The position numbers and the translations under genes were made by a program. The notes under the pieces are model-generated. The model was not told where the DNA came from. It worked only from the letters and a program-made list of their open reading frames with translations, and ran no database searches. A stretch of DNA of 54,066 nt from Hydrogenispora ethanolica (lineage in GTDB: Bacteria; Bacillota; UBA4882; UBA8346). The DNA is taken from the NCBI RefSeq assembly GCF_004340685.1, contig NZ_SLUN01000039.1, positions 1 to 54,066 of the forward strand, written 5' to 3'. Of this stretch, positions 1 through 9,591 are shown in pieces; within the stretch, counting starts at the first letter, position 1, and every line of letters starts with the position of its first letter.

Positions 1-142
1 TTCTCACCGCTCTCAAACTTCGTGAATTGCTTGTGATTCCTTCTTTTGCCGGCTTTCCTGTCTGATTTTTTGCCTCTTTTGAACTCAATTTCGTTCGTTA
101 GATGGCCTATAAAAGATTACAATGAACTTTCAGTTAATAATC

Positions 143-171
143 TTGCAAAACCATCGTAATCATACTATACT
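143..171 (+). promoter_or_regulatory. candidate sigma-A promoter, hydrogenase operon (distal)
   Basis: TTGCAA at 143-148 and TATACT at 166-171 are separated by exactly 17 bp, a good vegetative promoter match. Transcription would start near 178, leaving a leader of about 135 nt before the first gene. All three Rex operators would then lie downstream of the start and could act as roadblocks. Confidence 0.6.
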
Positions 172-189
172 AGTTTTGGATATTTTTGA

Positions 190-207
190 TTGTGAAAAAA
201 GTTACAA
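190..207. promoter_or_regulatory. Rex operator 1
   Basis: TTGTGAAAAAAGTTACAA has TTGTGAA and GTTACAA arms around a 4-bp spacer. It differs only slightly from the known Rex consensus TTGTGAA-N4-TTCACAA. It lies just after the distal promoter and just upstream of a second possible promoter. The rex gene at the end of this operon makes Rex the likely binder. Confidence 0.65.
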
Positions 208-211
208 GCTA

Positions 212-241
212 TTGGAAACCTGGAGTACGGGCTTTTTTAAT
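212..241 (+). promoter_or_regulatory. weak candidate promoter, hydrogenase operon (proximal)
   Basis: TTGGAA at 212-217 and TTTAAT at 236-241 are separated by 18 bp. The match is weaker than at 143-171. This promoter would be framed by Rex sites: operator 1 just upstream and operator 2 over the start point. I cannot tell which promoter is used. Confidence 0.3.
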
Positions 242-249
242 GTTTTCGA

Positions 250-267
250 TTGTAACGATTTTCACAA
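250..267. promoter_or_regulatory. Rex operator 2
   Basis: TTGTAACGATTTTCACAA has a perfect right arm (TTCACAA) and a left arm with two changes from TTGTGAA. Its centre is 60 bp from operator 1 and 32 bp from operator 3, close to six and three helical turns, so dimers could sit on one face of the DNA. Confidence 0.65.
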
Positions 268-281
268 ACTTTTGGGCAGAA

Positions 282-299
282 TTGTGAAAACGTTCACAA
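282..299. promoter_or_regulatory. Rex operator 3 (perfect)
   Basis: TTGTGAAAACGTTCACAA is an exact match to TTGTGAA-N4-TTCACAA with perfectly complementary 7-bp arms. It ends one base before the ribosome binding site GGGAGG (301-306) of the first gene. Confidence 0.85.
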
Positions 300-314
300 G
301 GGGAGGGCTTGGGC

Positions 315-563
315 ATGCGTCAAGTAGCGGTATGCGTTGGAAGCTCCTGCCATTTAAAAGGGGCCTATGACGTCATCAACGAGTTAAAACGGTTGATTGC
401 CGAAAATTCCTTGGAGATCCAGGTCGAATTGAAAGCCTGTTTTTGCCTCGGCGAATGTTGCGATGGCGTCAACGCGCGAATTGACGGCCAAATTTACAGC
501 TCCCTGTCCAAAGACAACGTCGCCCAATTTTTTGCGGATCACGTGTTGGAAAGCCACTTGTAA
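315..563 (+). CDS. small [2Fe-2S] thioredoxin-like ferredoxin
   Basis: An 82-residue single-domain protein of the thioredoxin-like [2Fe-2S] ferredoxin fold, as in NuoE and HydC. Two cysteine pairs are visible: CVGSSC near residues 7-12 and CFCLGEC near 42-48, the spacing expected for one [2Fe-2S] cluster. It closely resembles the C-terminal domain of the HydA encoded at 6027-8048, which has CVGTCC and FCLEGC at the same places. ATG 315 is preferred over TTG 309 because GGGAGG at 301-306 is 8 nt away from it. It is the first gene of the hydrogenase operon, 43 nt upstream of the sensory hydrogenase, and probably shuttles electrons to or from that protein. The partner is inferred. Confidence 0.8.
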   Translation: MRQVAVCVGSSCHLKGAYDVINELKRLIAENSLEIQVELKACFCLGECCDGVNARIDGQIYSSLSKDNVAQFFADHVLESHL

Positions 564-606
564 CCCGACCCGGCGCTGTTTTGCAACGAACAAAGGGGGA
601 ATCACG

Positions 607-2316
607 ATGGGTTTGATCTCAACCATCCGGACCAGCTGTCGCGATTGTTATAAGTGTGTGCGCTCCTGCCCGGTGAAGGCGATCCGGGTCACCGACGGCC
701 ACGCCGAAGTCGTGGACAGCCGCTGTATCGCGGATGGCCGCTGTGTTACGATCTGTCCGCAAAACGCCAAAAAGATCGAGAGCCATATCGAACGGGTGCA
801 ACAATTCCTGGATTCCGGCGCTTCCGTGGCGGTAAGCCTGGCGCCTTCGGCGGCCGCCGCCTTTGAACTGAAGGATGTGGGCCAGCTCGTCAGCGGCCTG
901 CGGAAACTGGGATTCCAATATATCGAAGAGACCGCCGAAGGCGCCGAATGGGTCGCCAAGGAGCATCTGCGGCTGATCGGAACGGGGAATTTGCCGGTCA
1001 TCACCAGCTGTTGCCCGGCCGTCGTCAATTTGCTGGAGATCTATTATCCCGACTTACTGCCTTACTTGGCGCCGGTGGTTTCGCCCATGGTCGCCCATGG
1101 CCGGATCCTGAAAGCCCGGTACGGGGCAGCCGCCAAAGTGGTGTTCATCGGCCCCTGCATCGCCAAAAAGGGGGAAGAGCCGCGCAGCGGCGCTATCGAC
1201 GCCGTGCTGACCTTCGCGGAATTGGCGACGTTGTTTGAATTGGCGAAGCTCGAACCCGCCCGGTTGGAGGCGGACCGGTTTGACGGAATCCGCACCGGCA
1301 AGGCGCAGGCATTCCCCAGTCCGGGCGGACTGGCCCGAACGGTCGCGTTGAGCACGGACTTGATGTCCCAGGATATCCTGAGCATTGACGGCCTCGACGA
1401 ATCCATCGCCTTTTTGGAGCGCTTTCATGAGGCGAAAAACGGATTGAAACTGATCGAGCTGTTGGCTTGTCGCGGTGGATGCTTGGCCGGGCCCGGCATG
1501 GGCGGGGATGAGAGTCTTTTCTCCCGGCGGGAACGGCTTTTGAAATATGCCGAGCAGCGGAGGGCTGAGATGGAAGGCGATTCGGCCCATCCGGCCAGTC
1601 CGCTGATGGCGCGGCGTTATACGCCGAAACCTTTGGCCATCTCCGCCAAAGTCCCGGAGGAGGAGATCAATAAGATCCTGGCCCGGACCGGCAAGTTCAA
1701 ACCCGAAGACGAGCTGAACTGCGGCGCCTGTGGCTACAATTCCTGCCGCGAAAAAGCGGTGGCCATCGCCAACGGCATGGCCGAAGTGGATATGTGCATC
1801 CCCTATATGCGGGCCAAGGCGGAATCCAAAGCCCACCTGATCTGCCAGATGACGCCGAACGCCATCTTCGTGGTCGATCAGGAATTGCGCATTCTGGAAG
1901 TGAATCCGGCTGCCGAGCAAAGATTCGTCTGCCGCCAGGAACAGGTAGTCGGGCGGAAATTGTCAACCATCATCGATCCTCAGGACTTCGAGAGGGTGTT
2001 GAGAACCAAGGAACTGGTCACCGGCGAGGTCGGGTTCCCCAATTACGGGATGGTGGCCTGGCAAGCCGTTTTTTATGTAGAGAAAGAAGGGGTGTTGATC
2101 GGCATCTTCGCCGACATCACCAAGGAGAAGCAGCAAAAAGAGCGACTGGACCGGGTCACCGAAGAGACCCTGGAGAAGGCTCAGGAAGTAATCGACAAAC
2201 AAATGCGGGTCGCCCAGGAGATCGCCGGCTTGTTGGGCGAGACCACCGCTGAGACCAAAGTGCAGCTGACCCGGCTGATGAAGCTGATCAGCAATGAAGA
2301 AGAGAAGTTGCGATGA
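607..2316 (+). CDS. PAS-containing sensory [FeFe] hydrogenase (HydS-like)
   Basis: A 569-residue protein. In order it has: a ferredoxin domain (CRDCYKCVRSC at about 11-21, then CIADGRCVTIC); an H-domain (about 80-330) with three H-cluster motifs, TSCCPA, GPCIAKKGE and CRGGCLAGPG; a Fe-S domain (CGACGYNSC plus a distant Cys, about 376-400); a PAS domain (about 415-510); and a short helical tail. Catalytic subunits carry PCTAKKFE and CPGGCIGG at the second and third motifs, so this is a divergent active site of the sensory group C type. Both Cys of TSCCP are kept. The likely job is to sense H2 or redox state and signal to the phosphatase whose ATGA start overlaps this stop. ATG 607 follows AAGGGGGA; an open frame upstream overlaps the previous gene and is not coding. 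Confidence 0.85.
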   Translation: MGLISTIRTSCRDCYKCVRSCPVKAIRVTDGHAEVVDSRCIADGRCVTICPQNAKKIESHIERVQQFLDSGASVAVSLAPSAAAAFELKDVGQLVSGLRKLGFQYIEETAEGAEWVAKEHLRLIGTGNLPVITSCCPAVVNLLEIYYPDLLPYLAPVVSPMVAHGRILKARYGAAAKVVFIGPCIAKKGEEPRSGAIDAVLTFAELATLFELAKLEPARLEADRFDGIRTGKAQAFPSPGGLARTVALSTDLMSQDILSIDGLDESIAFLERFHEAKNGLKLIELLACRGGCLAGPGMGGDESLFSRRERLLKYAEQRRAEMEGDSAHPASPLMARRYTPKPLAISAKVPEEEINKILARTGKFKPEDELNCGACGYNSCREKAVAIANGMAEVDMCIPYMRAKAESKAHLICQMTPNAIFVVDQELRILEVNPAAEQRFVCRQEQVVGRKLSTIIDPQDFERVLRTKELVTGEVGFPNYGMVAWQAVFYVEKEGVLIGIFADITKEKQQKERLDRVTEETLEKAQEVIDKQMRVAQEIAGLLGETTAETKVQLTRLMKLISNEEEKLR

Positions 2317-3470
2317 GTATGTATATCGATACCGGTTGGGCGAGCCTGAATAAACACGGCGAGGAGCTCTGCGGCGACAATGTCGAGCTGGTCCGGACCG
2401 AGGATTCGGTAATGGCGGTGCTGGCGGACGGGTTGGGCAGCGGCGTGAAGGCCAATATCCTTTCCAAGATGACCGCCAAGATCATCGCCACCATGCTGGA
2501 GAAAGGGGCCAGCCTGGAAGAGGTCGTCGATACCGTCAGCAAGACCCTGCCGGTCTGTCAAAAACGCAATATCGCCTATTCCACTTTCACCATCGTCCAG
2601 GTGAAACAGTCGGGCGAAACCTATATCGTCGAATTCGACAATCCCCGGGTCTTTTACTTCCGGGAAGGCGATCTGGTCAAAACCGACGCCCGGGAGAGCG
2701 AGGTTTGCGGCAAGCGGATCAAAGAGACTCATCTCTGGCTCCAGCCCGGAGATGTGCTGGTGGTGGTGTCGGACGGGATCATCCATGCCGGGGTCGGCGA
2801 GGTGCTCAACCTGGGCTGGCAATGGGACAATGTCGCCGAGTACCTGCAGCAAATCGCGCTGGTCAAAGAGGGCGATGACGCCCCGCGGCTCAGCCGCTGG
2901 CTGTTGGATGCCTGTGATCAACTGTATGCGGGAAAACCGGGCGATGATGCCACGGTGCTTTCGCTGCTGATCCGGAGGCCGCGGCTGGCGACCGTGGCGG
3001 TGGGCCCGCCGAAAAACCGCGAGGATGATCCGGTGTTGGTCCGGGAGATCCTCGCCGCGCCCGGCAAAAAAGTGATCTGCGGCGGCACGACCGGAACGAT
3101 CGTCGCGCGGGCGCTGGGCCGGGAGATCGAGGCCGACCTGGAACATTTTAATCCGGCGTTGCCGCCGACCGGCCGCTTGGAAGGGATCGACCTGGTAACC
3201 GAGGGGATTATTACCTTGAGCAAAGTGGCGGAGTATCTCAAAACCATCCACGCGTCCAAAGATCTGCCCCAGGGATTCAATGGCGCGGTCGATCTGGCCA
3301 AGGTGTTATTGGAAAGCGATGAGATCCGTTTCCTGGTGGGCAGGGCCATTAATCCGGCTCATCAAAACCCCAGTCTCCCCATTCATTTCGGATTGAAGAT
3401 GCAGATGGTCGCGGAGATCACCGAGATCCTGAAAGGGTTGGGGAAACAAGTGGAAGTTCAGTATTTATGA
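2313..3470 (+). CDS. SpoIIE/PP2C-family protein phosphatase
   Basis: A 385-residue cytoplasmic protein. The first 225 residues form a PP2M-type Ser/Thr phosphatase domain: metal-binding aspartates are visible in LADGLGSG (about 43-50), VVSDGI (about 152-157) and PGDDATVL (about 209-216). The last 150 residues form a separate domain I cannot name, beginning after the linker near residue 225 and containing a GGTTGTIVAR segment. The start overlaps the stop of the sensory hydrogenase by 4 bp, so the two are translationally coupled. In known group C hydrogenase loci, sensory hydrogenases are encoded with protein kinases or phosphatases, so this is the likely output enzyme. Its phosphoprotein target is unknown, and no anti-sigma or anti-anti-sigma factor lies nearby. 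Confidence 0.85.
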   Translation: MSMYIDTGWASLNKHGEELCGDNVELVRTEDSVMAVLADGLGSGVKANILSKMTAKIIATMLEKGASLEEVVDTVSKTLPVCQKRNIAYSTFTIVQVKQSGETYIVEFDNPRVFYFREGDLVKTDARESEVCGKRIKETHLWLQPGDVLVVVSDGIIHAGVGEVLNLGWQWDNVAEYLQQIALVKEGDDAPRLSRWLLDACDQLYAGKPGDDATVLSLLIRRPRLATVAVGPPKNREDDPVLVREILAAPGKKVICGGTTGTIVARALGREIEADLEHFNPALPPTGRLEGIDLVTEGIITLSKVAEYLKTIHASKDLPQGFNGAVDLAKVLLESDEIRFLVGRAINPAHQNPSLPIHFGLKMQMVAEITEILKGLGKQVEVQYL

Positions 3471-3610
3471 GGCACAGCGAACGCCAATGCGAAGTCCGGT
3501 TGGCGCTTTGATATATCGGGCATCCGACGAGTATTTCGAGTAGTTTTGCCATTCCAAGGATATTTAGGTTTCACACTTAAATATGAAAATCGACGAAAGG
3601 ATCAGGTGAG
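3471..3610. other. intergenic gap inside the hydrogenase operon with inverted repeats
   Basis: This 140-bp gap separates the sensory part from hydCBA. It has a 6-bp inverted repeat (CGCCAA/TTGGCG, about 3490-3515) and a perfect 7-bp repeat ATATTTA (3560-3566) / TAAATAT (3578-3584). Neither has the T-run of a clear terminator. No Rex-type site is visible. An internal promoter or processing site is possible. Confidence 0.35.
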
Positions 3611-4146
3611 ATGGGAGAAGAAGCAATTTTGCAGGAAAAAAAGACCCGGACTGATAGTTCATTATTGCCGCGCCGCCGTTTTGAACGGGTGAACGAGATC
3701 ATTGACGCCCACGGCAAGGCGCAATCAGCATTAATTCCCATCCTTCAGGAAGTGCAGGAGGAGTACCGTTACTTGCCGGAGGAGATTTTGACTTACATCG
3801 CGACGGTCATGGGGCTATCGCCGGCCACCGTCTTTGGCGTTGCTACCTTTTACGCCCAGTTTTCCCTGGAGCCCAAAGGCAAATACGTGGTGAAAATCTG
3901 CGATGGAACAGCTTGTCACGTGCGGGGCTCCGATCCGGTAAAAGAAGCCATCCGGAAACGGGTCGGTCTGACGGGCAATAAATTGACCACCGATGACCTG
4001 CGTTTCACGGTTGAAACTGTTTCTTGTCTGGGAGCTTGCGGCCTGGCGCCGGTTGTGATGATCAACGAGCAGATCTACGGGCAGATGACTCCCGATGCCA
4101 TTACGATCATTCTCGATCGAATTCTAGCGGAAGAAGGTGAAGGGAG

Positions 4147-4150
<4 letters not shown>
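3611..4150 (+). CDS. hydC: NADH-linked [FeFe] hydrogenase subunit HydC (NuoE-like)
   Basis: A 179-residue subunit of the trimeric HydABC hydrogenase. After a helical N-terminal region (HGKAQSALIPILQEVQEE, about 34-51) comes the thioredoxin-like [2Fe-2S] domain with ligands in CDGTAC (about 97-102) and CLGAC (about 138-142), the C-x4-C plus C-x3-C pattern of NuoE. It passes electrons between the flavin subunit HydB and HydA. The stop overlaps the hydB start (ATGA at 4147-4150). Length and order C-B-A match known NADH-dependent and electron-bifurcating hydrogenases. Confidence 0.93.
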
Positions 4151-6026
<1,876 letters not shown>

Positions 6027-6030
<4 letters not shown>

Positions 6031-8048
6031 GCACCAATCAGACCGTAATCGTTGACAATCAAGTCGTTGAAATAAACGGGGAGCAGAGTTTGCTGGAGTT
6101 GATCCGCAAGATCGGGATTGAAATTCCGACTTTCTGCTACAATTCCGAATTGAGCATCTACGGCGCGTGCCGGATGTGTGTGGTCGAGCTTGAGGGACGG
6201 GGCATTGTCGCCTCCTGCTCCACCCCGCCGGCGCCGGGAATGAAGATCCTCACTAACAGCCCGCGGGTGCAGCGGGCCCGTAAAACCGTTTTAGAACTGT
6301 TGCTGGCCAATCACGACCGGGAATGCACCACCTGCGAGAAGAGCGGCCATTGCAAACTGCAGGATCTGGCGGAACGTTTCGGCGTGCGCAAGATCCGCTT
6401 CGGCGAACGCGACGTCAAACTGCCGCTGGACGATTCGGGCACCTCGCTGGTGCGCGACCCCAACAAATGTATTCTTTGCGGCGATTGCGTCCGGATGTGC
6501 AGCGAAGTGCAGGGGATCGGCGTGTTGAACTTCGCCAACCGCGGCTCCAAGGTCCAAGTGACTCCGGCCTTTCATAAGAATCTGACCGATGTCGATTGCG
6601 TCAATTGCGGCCAATGCGCGGCCATCTGCCCGACCGGCGCCATCGTGGTCAAGTCGGAGATCGGCAAAGCCTGGGCCGCCCTGAACGATTCGGGCAAGTT
6701 GGTCGTGGCTCAAGTGGCGCCGGCGGTCCGGGTCGCTCTGGGCGAAGAGTTCGGCCTGCCGGCCGGGGAGATCGTCACCGGCAAAGTGGTGGCCGCTTTG
6801 AAACGGCTGGGTTTCGCGAAAGTCTTTGATACCTCGATCGCCGCCGATCTGACGGTGATGGAGGAGACCACCGAGTTTCTGGAGCGGGTGGAGCAGGGCG
6901 AGCGCCTGCCGCAATTCACTTCTTGCTGCCCGGCTTGGGTGAAATACGCCGAGCATAATGCGCCGGATTTCTTGCCCAATCTTTCATCATGCCGTTCGCC
7001 GCAGCAGATGTTCGGCTCGCTGGTCAAGAAGTACTGGGCCCGGGAGCTTGGCAAGAAGCCGGAAGATATCTATGTGGTTTCGATCATGCCATGTACGGCG
7101 AAGAAATTTGAGATTACCCGGCCCGAATTCACCACCGACGGCGTGCCCGATGTCGACCTGGTTCTGACCACCCAGGAGCTGGCGCGGATGATTCGCGAGT
7201 CGGGCCTGGCCTTCGATAAGGTGGAAGTGGAATCGTTCGACATGCCGTTCGGCTTTACCACCGGCGCCGGAGTAATTTTCGGGGCCACCGGCGGCGTGGC
7301 CGAGGCGTCGCTGCGGGCGGCTTATGAGATCGCCACCGGGACCGTTCTGGAGCAGGTGAATTTCGAAGAGGTCCGCGGCTTTAAAGGATTGAAGGAGTTT
7401 GCGGTCGATCTGAACGGCACGGAAGTCAAGATCGCGGTGGTCCACGGTTTGGCCAACGCCAAGGAACTGTTGCGCCGGATCCAGAATGGCGAGGCCAAGT
7501 ACCATCTGATCGAAGTCATGGCCTGCCCGGGCGGTTGCATCGGCGGCGCCGGACAGCCCATCGCCACCGACCAGGAAGTCAAAAAAGCCCGCGCCCGCAG
7601 CATCTATCGCGCGGATAAACTGTCGCAACTGCGGAAAGCGCAGGATAATCCGGTCGTGGCCAAGTTTTACGAGAAATGGCTGGAACGGCCCAACAGCCAC
7701 GAGGCGCATGAAAGCCTGCATACGAGCTATGCGACCCGGGGCCGGATCACCGATGAGGATATTCAGCTGTTGACCAGCGAACGGAAGCACAAAGTGGATC
7801 TGGCGGTCTGCGTCGGTACTTGCTGCTACTTGAAGGGTTCCTACAATACTTTGCAGGAATTCATCAAAAAGGCGGAACAGGCCGGCGTGCGGGATCGGCT
7901 GAATCTCCACGCCACCTTCTGCCTGGAAGGTTGCAGCGGGGGGCCTTCGATCCGGATCAACGAAGAAGTGATCGGCGGCGTGACCGTCGATCAAGTGGAT
8001 ACGATCTTGAAAGAACGAGTTTTGCCAAAGCTTCCGGTGAAACAATAA
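6027..8048 (+). CDS. hydA: NADH-linked [FeFe] hydrogenase catalytic subunit HydA
   Basis: A 673-residue catalytic subunit. In order: plant-type [2Fe-2S] domain (CYNSELSIYGACRMC, about 37-51); the His-Cys [4Fe-4S] domain (HDRECTTCEKSGHC, about 95-108); two [4Fe-4S] clusters (CILCGDCVRMC and CVNCGQCAAICP); the H-cluster domain with TSCCPAWVKYAE, MPCTAKKFE and MACPGGCIGGAGQP; and an extra C-terminal thioredoxin-like [2Fe-2S] domain (CVGTCC, FCLEGC, about 590-665). All canonical H-cluster ligands are present, so it should be active in H2 production or uptake. The same domain order is known for HydA of Thermotoga-type bifurcating enzymes. The HydE/F/G maturases are not in the window. Rex follows 78 bp downstream. 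Confidence 0.95.
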
Positions 8049-8126
8049 CGGGGCGGTAACGGCATTCATCATGGCACCCGAATCCTGCCGTTGCTTCCAT
8101 TGGGAATGGAGTTGAAACGGTCGACC

Positions 8127-8747
8127 ATGATAGTACCCAAGTTTACTTTGAAACGGCTGCCCTTCTATTATCGCTGCCTCTGCGGGGCCGCGGAACGGGG
8201 CGAGAATTACGTCTCATCCGAGGAGATCGCCAGAGCGGCTCAGGTCAACGCGGTTCAGGTCCGGAGGGACCTGACCGTGTTTGGCGCCCTGGGCCAGGCC
8301 GGCCTCGGCTACCATGTCAATTCGCTCAAGGCCAAGCTGGAAGAGATTCTGGGCTTGAAAAACACCAACGAGGCGGTGCTGGTCGGAGTTGGCCGGCTGG
8401 GAAGGGCGATCGTCGATTATACTGGTTTTGAACGCTACGGCTTGAATATCGTGGCTTTGTTTGACTCCGCCCCGGAACTGGTGGGGCAGCGGGTCAGCGG
8501 CCGCGAGGTGTTCCCGGTGGCCGAGTTGGAGCATATCGTCAAACGCCTGGGGATCAAAGTCGGGATCATCACGGTTCCGACGGACTGGGCCCAACCTATC
8601 GCCGGAATTATGGTCCGGGCGGGGATCAAGGCCATCTGGAACTTTGCCCCGGTTTCTTTGGAAACGCCGCCGGACGTCGTGGTCCGTAACGAGGATCTGG
8701 CCGCGGGATTGGCCACGCTGTTCCATTTCCTGGCGGAAAAGGATTGA
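8127..8747 (+). CDS. rex: redox-sensing transcriptional repressor Rex
   Basis: A 206-residue repressor that binds DNA when NAD+ is high and releases it when NADH binds. The N-terminal winged helix has TLKRLPFYYRCL, then ARAAQVNAVQVRRDL as recognition region. The Rossmann domain has GVGRLGRAI (about 83-91) followed by the FDSAPELVG strand that senses NAD(H). I chose ATG 8127 because homologues begin about ten residues before RLPxYYR; the in-frame ATG 8106 and TTG 8091 would add an unsupported tail, though the ribosome site for 8127 is weak. Last gene of the hydrogenase operon, whose leader carries three Rex operators, so it probably represses itself and the hydrogenase. Confidence 0.93.
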   Translation: MIVPKFTLKRLPFYYRCLCGAAERGENYVSSEEIARAAQVNAVQVRRDLTVFGALGQAGLGYHVNSLKAKLEEILGLKNTNEAVLVGVGRLGRAIVDYTGFERYGLNIVALFDSAPELVGQRVSGREVFPVAELEHIVKRLGIKVGIITVPTDWAQPIAGIMVRAGIKAIWNFAPVSLETPPDVVVRNEDLAAGLATLFHFLAEKD

Positions 8748-8766
8748 TTCTCAGCAGTTTTGATTC

Positions 8767-8801
8767 ACCGGTTTGAATCCATTCATTCAAACCGGTTTTT
8801 T
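8767..8801 (+). terminator. intrinsic terminator after rex
   Basis: Perfect 12-bp stem ACCGGTTTGAAT / ATTCAAACCGGT (8767-8778 and 8785-8796) with a 6-nt loop, running straight into a T tract. It ends the hydrogenase operon 20 bp past rex. Confidence 0.93.
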
Positions 8802-8825
8802 GTTGCGCTTTTTTCGTGTCGCCGC

Positions 8826-9263
8826 CTACAGGAATTGATAGATATTATTCCGGTTGTCCCGCGCCAGTCCAAAGCGTTGATTCGCCCTCAGATTGATATA
8901 GAATTCGGCTTGGATGATAGTCCCGCACGCGCCGGTGAGCAGCGCTTGCCCGTATTGCAGGCCCTTTTGCGGAAGATTGCCGCCGTAGAAGTTATGATAA
9001 TCCTCGGAATGGAAAAAGGCGGGGGTCCGTTTGGAAAGGCAGGCGTACTCGCCGGAGCAGGCTTCGCCGTCCGGAAGGAGTGTGGTTACGGTCCCGCGGC
9101 CGCTGCCATCCCAAGTGAAAGTGGCGGAGATGGATTGCTTCATTCCCGCGGCCGCCAGAGGGCCGGCCACGGGCCACGCCTTTATCAAGAGTTCATTCTC
9201 GGAAGCCGGTGGAAAAGCGAATAAGACCATGACGCTCAAAGAGATTCTGTTCACCCGAATCAC
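8826..9263 (-). CDS. small exported protein of unknown function
   Basis: A 145-residue protein converging on rex. The N-terminus is a short, weak signal-like segment (hydrophobic SLSVMVLFAF after MIRVNR). The body has GTVTTLLPDGEACSGEY, and the end reads FGLARDNRNNIYQFL; this pattern (a Gly/Thr strand, a Cys in a GEAC turn, and a terminal D-x2-G/N-x2-Y motif) resembles small secreted or lipoprotein-like proteins seen in many bacteria, but I cannot name a function. The start is uncertain: GTG 9263 has no good ribosome site, while GGAGGG lies at 9292-9297, which would suit a non-standard start nearer 9278. It may therefore start with an unusual codon or be damaged at the 5' end. Confidence 0.55.
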   Translation of the reverse strand: MIRVNRISLSVMVLFAFPPASENELLIKAWPVAGPLAAAGMKQSISATFTWDGSGRGTVTTLLPDGEACSGEYACLSKRTPAFFHSEDYHNFYGGNLPQKGLQYGQALLTGACGTIIQAEFYINLRANQRFGLARDNRNNIYQFL

Positions 9264-9414
9264 TCCATTGCCGGACAGTTGAACGGTTCAGCCCTCCGGT
9301 ATCAGCCAACTCCTGATCCAATCATAATATGAATTGGGCGAACCGAGTATCCTACGAAAGAACCATTCGCGTCTGGGTCTTTAGTCCCAGGCTGTGTCCA
9401 AGATGGACCTATAT

Positions 9415-9443
9415 GACCGGGATGTTTCTCTAAAATCCCGGTC
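9415..9443. repeat. perfect inverted repeat, hairpin 1
   Basis: GACCGGGAT (9415-9423) and ATCCCGGTC (9435-9443) form a perfect 9-bp stem with an 11-nt loop. The sequence after it is T-rich but not a clean T-run. It lies in the divergent gap between the exported protein and the exonuclease (9264-9591), which holds no gene I can support. Confidence 0.6.
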
Positions 9444-9470
9444 TTCCTGGTCATTTTATTCATCCCGGAA

Positions 9471-9500
9471 GGATTATTCCCATCCGATCGGGAATAATCC
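9471..9500. repeat. perfect inverted repeat, hairpin 2
   Basis: GGATTATTCCC (9471-9481) and GGGAATAATCC (9490-9500) form a perfect 11-bp stem around 8 nt. It starts 27 bp after hairpin 1 and lies about 90 bp upstream of the exonuclease start. It may be an RNA stem in that leader or a regulator site. Confidence 0.6.
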
Positions 9501-9591
9501 GTGGGTTGGATGATTTTGGACGGAAGAACAGAATTGCCATTGGCACAGCGATGGAACGATGGGAATGACCGGCTGAACGAGGAGGAAGAGC

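Noticed and set aside
2181-3251. 356-codon open frame opposite the phosphatase gene
   Set aside because: Antisense to a convincing PP2C-type gene, with no motif of its own.
3540-3600. Fourth Rex operator before hydC
   Set aside because: The TTCACACTTAAATATGAA stretch does not fit the TTGTGAA-N4-TTCACAA symmetry.
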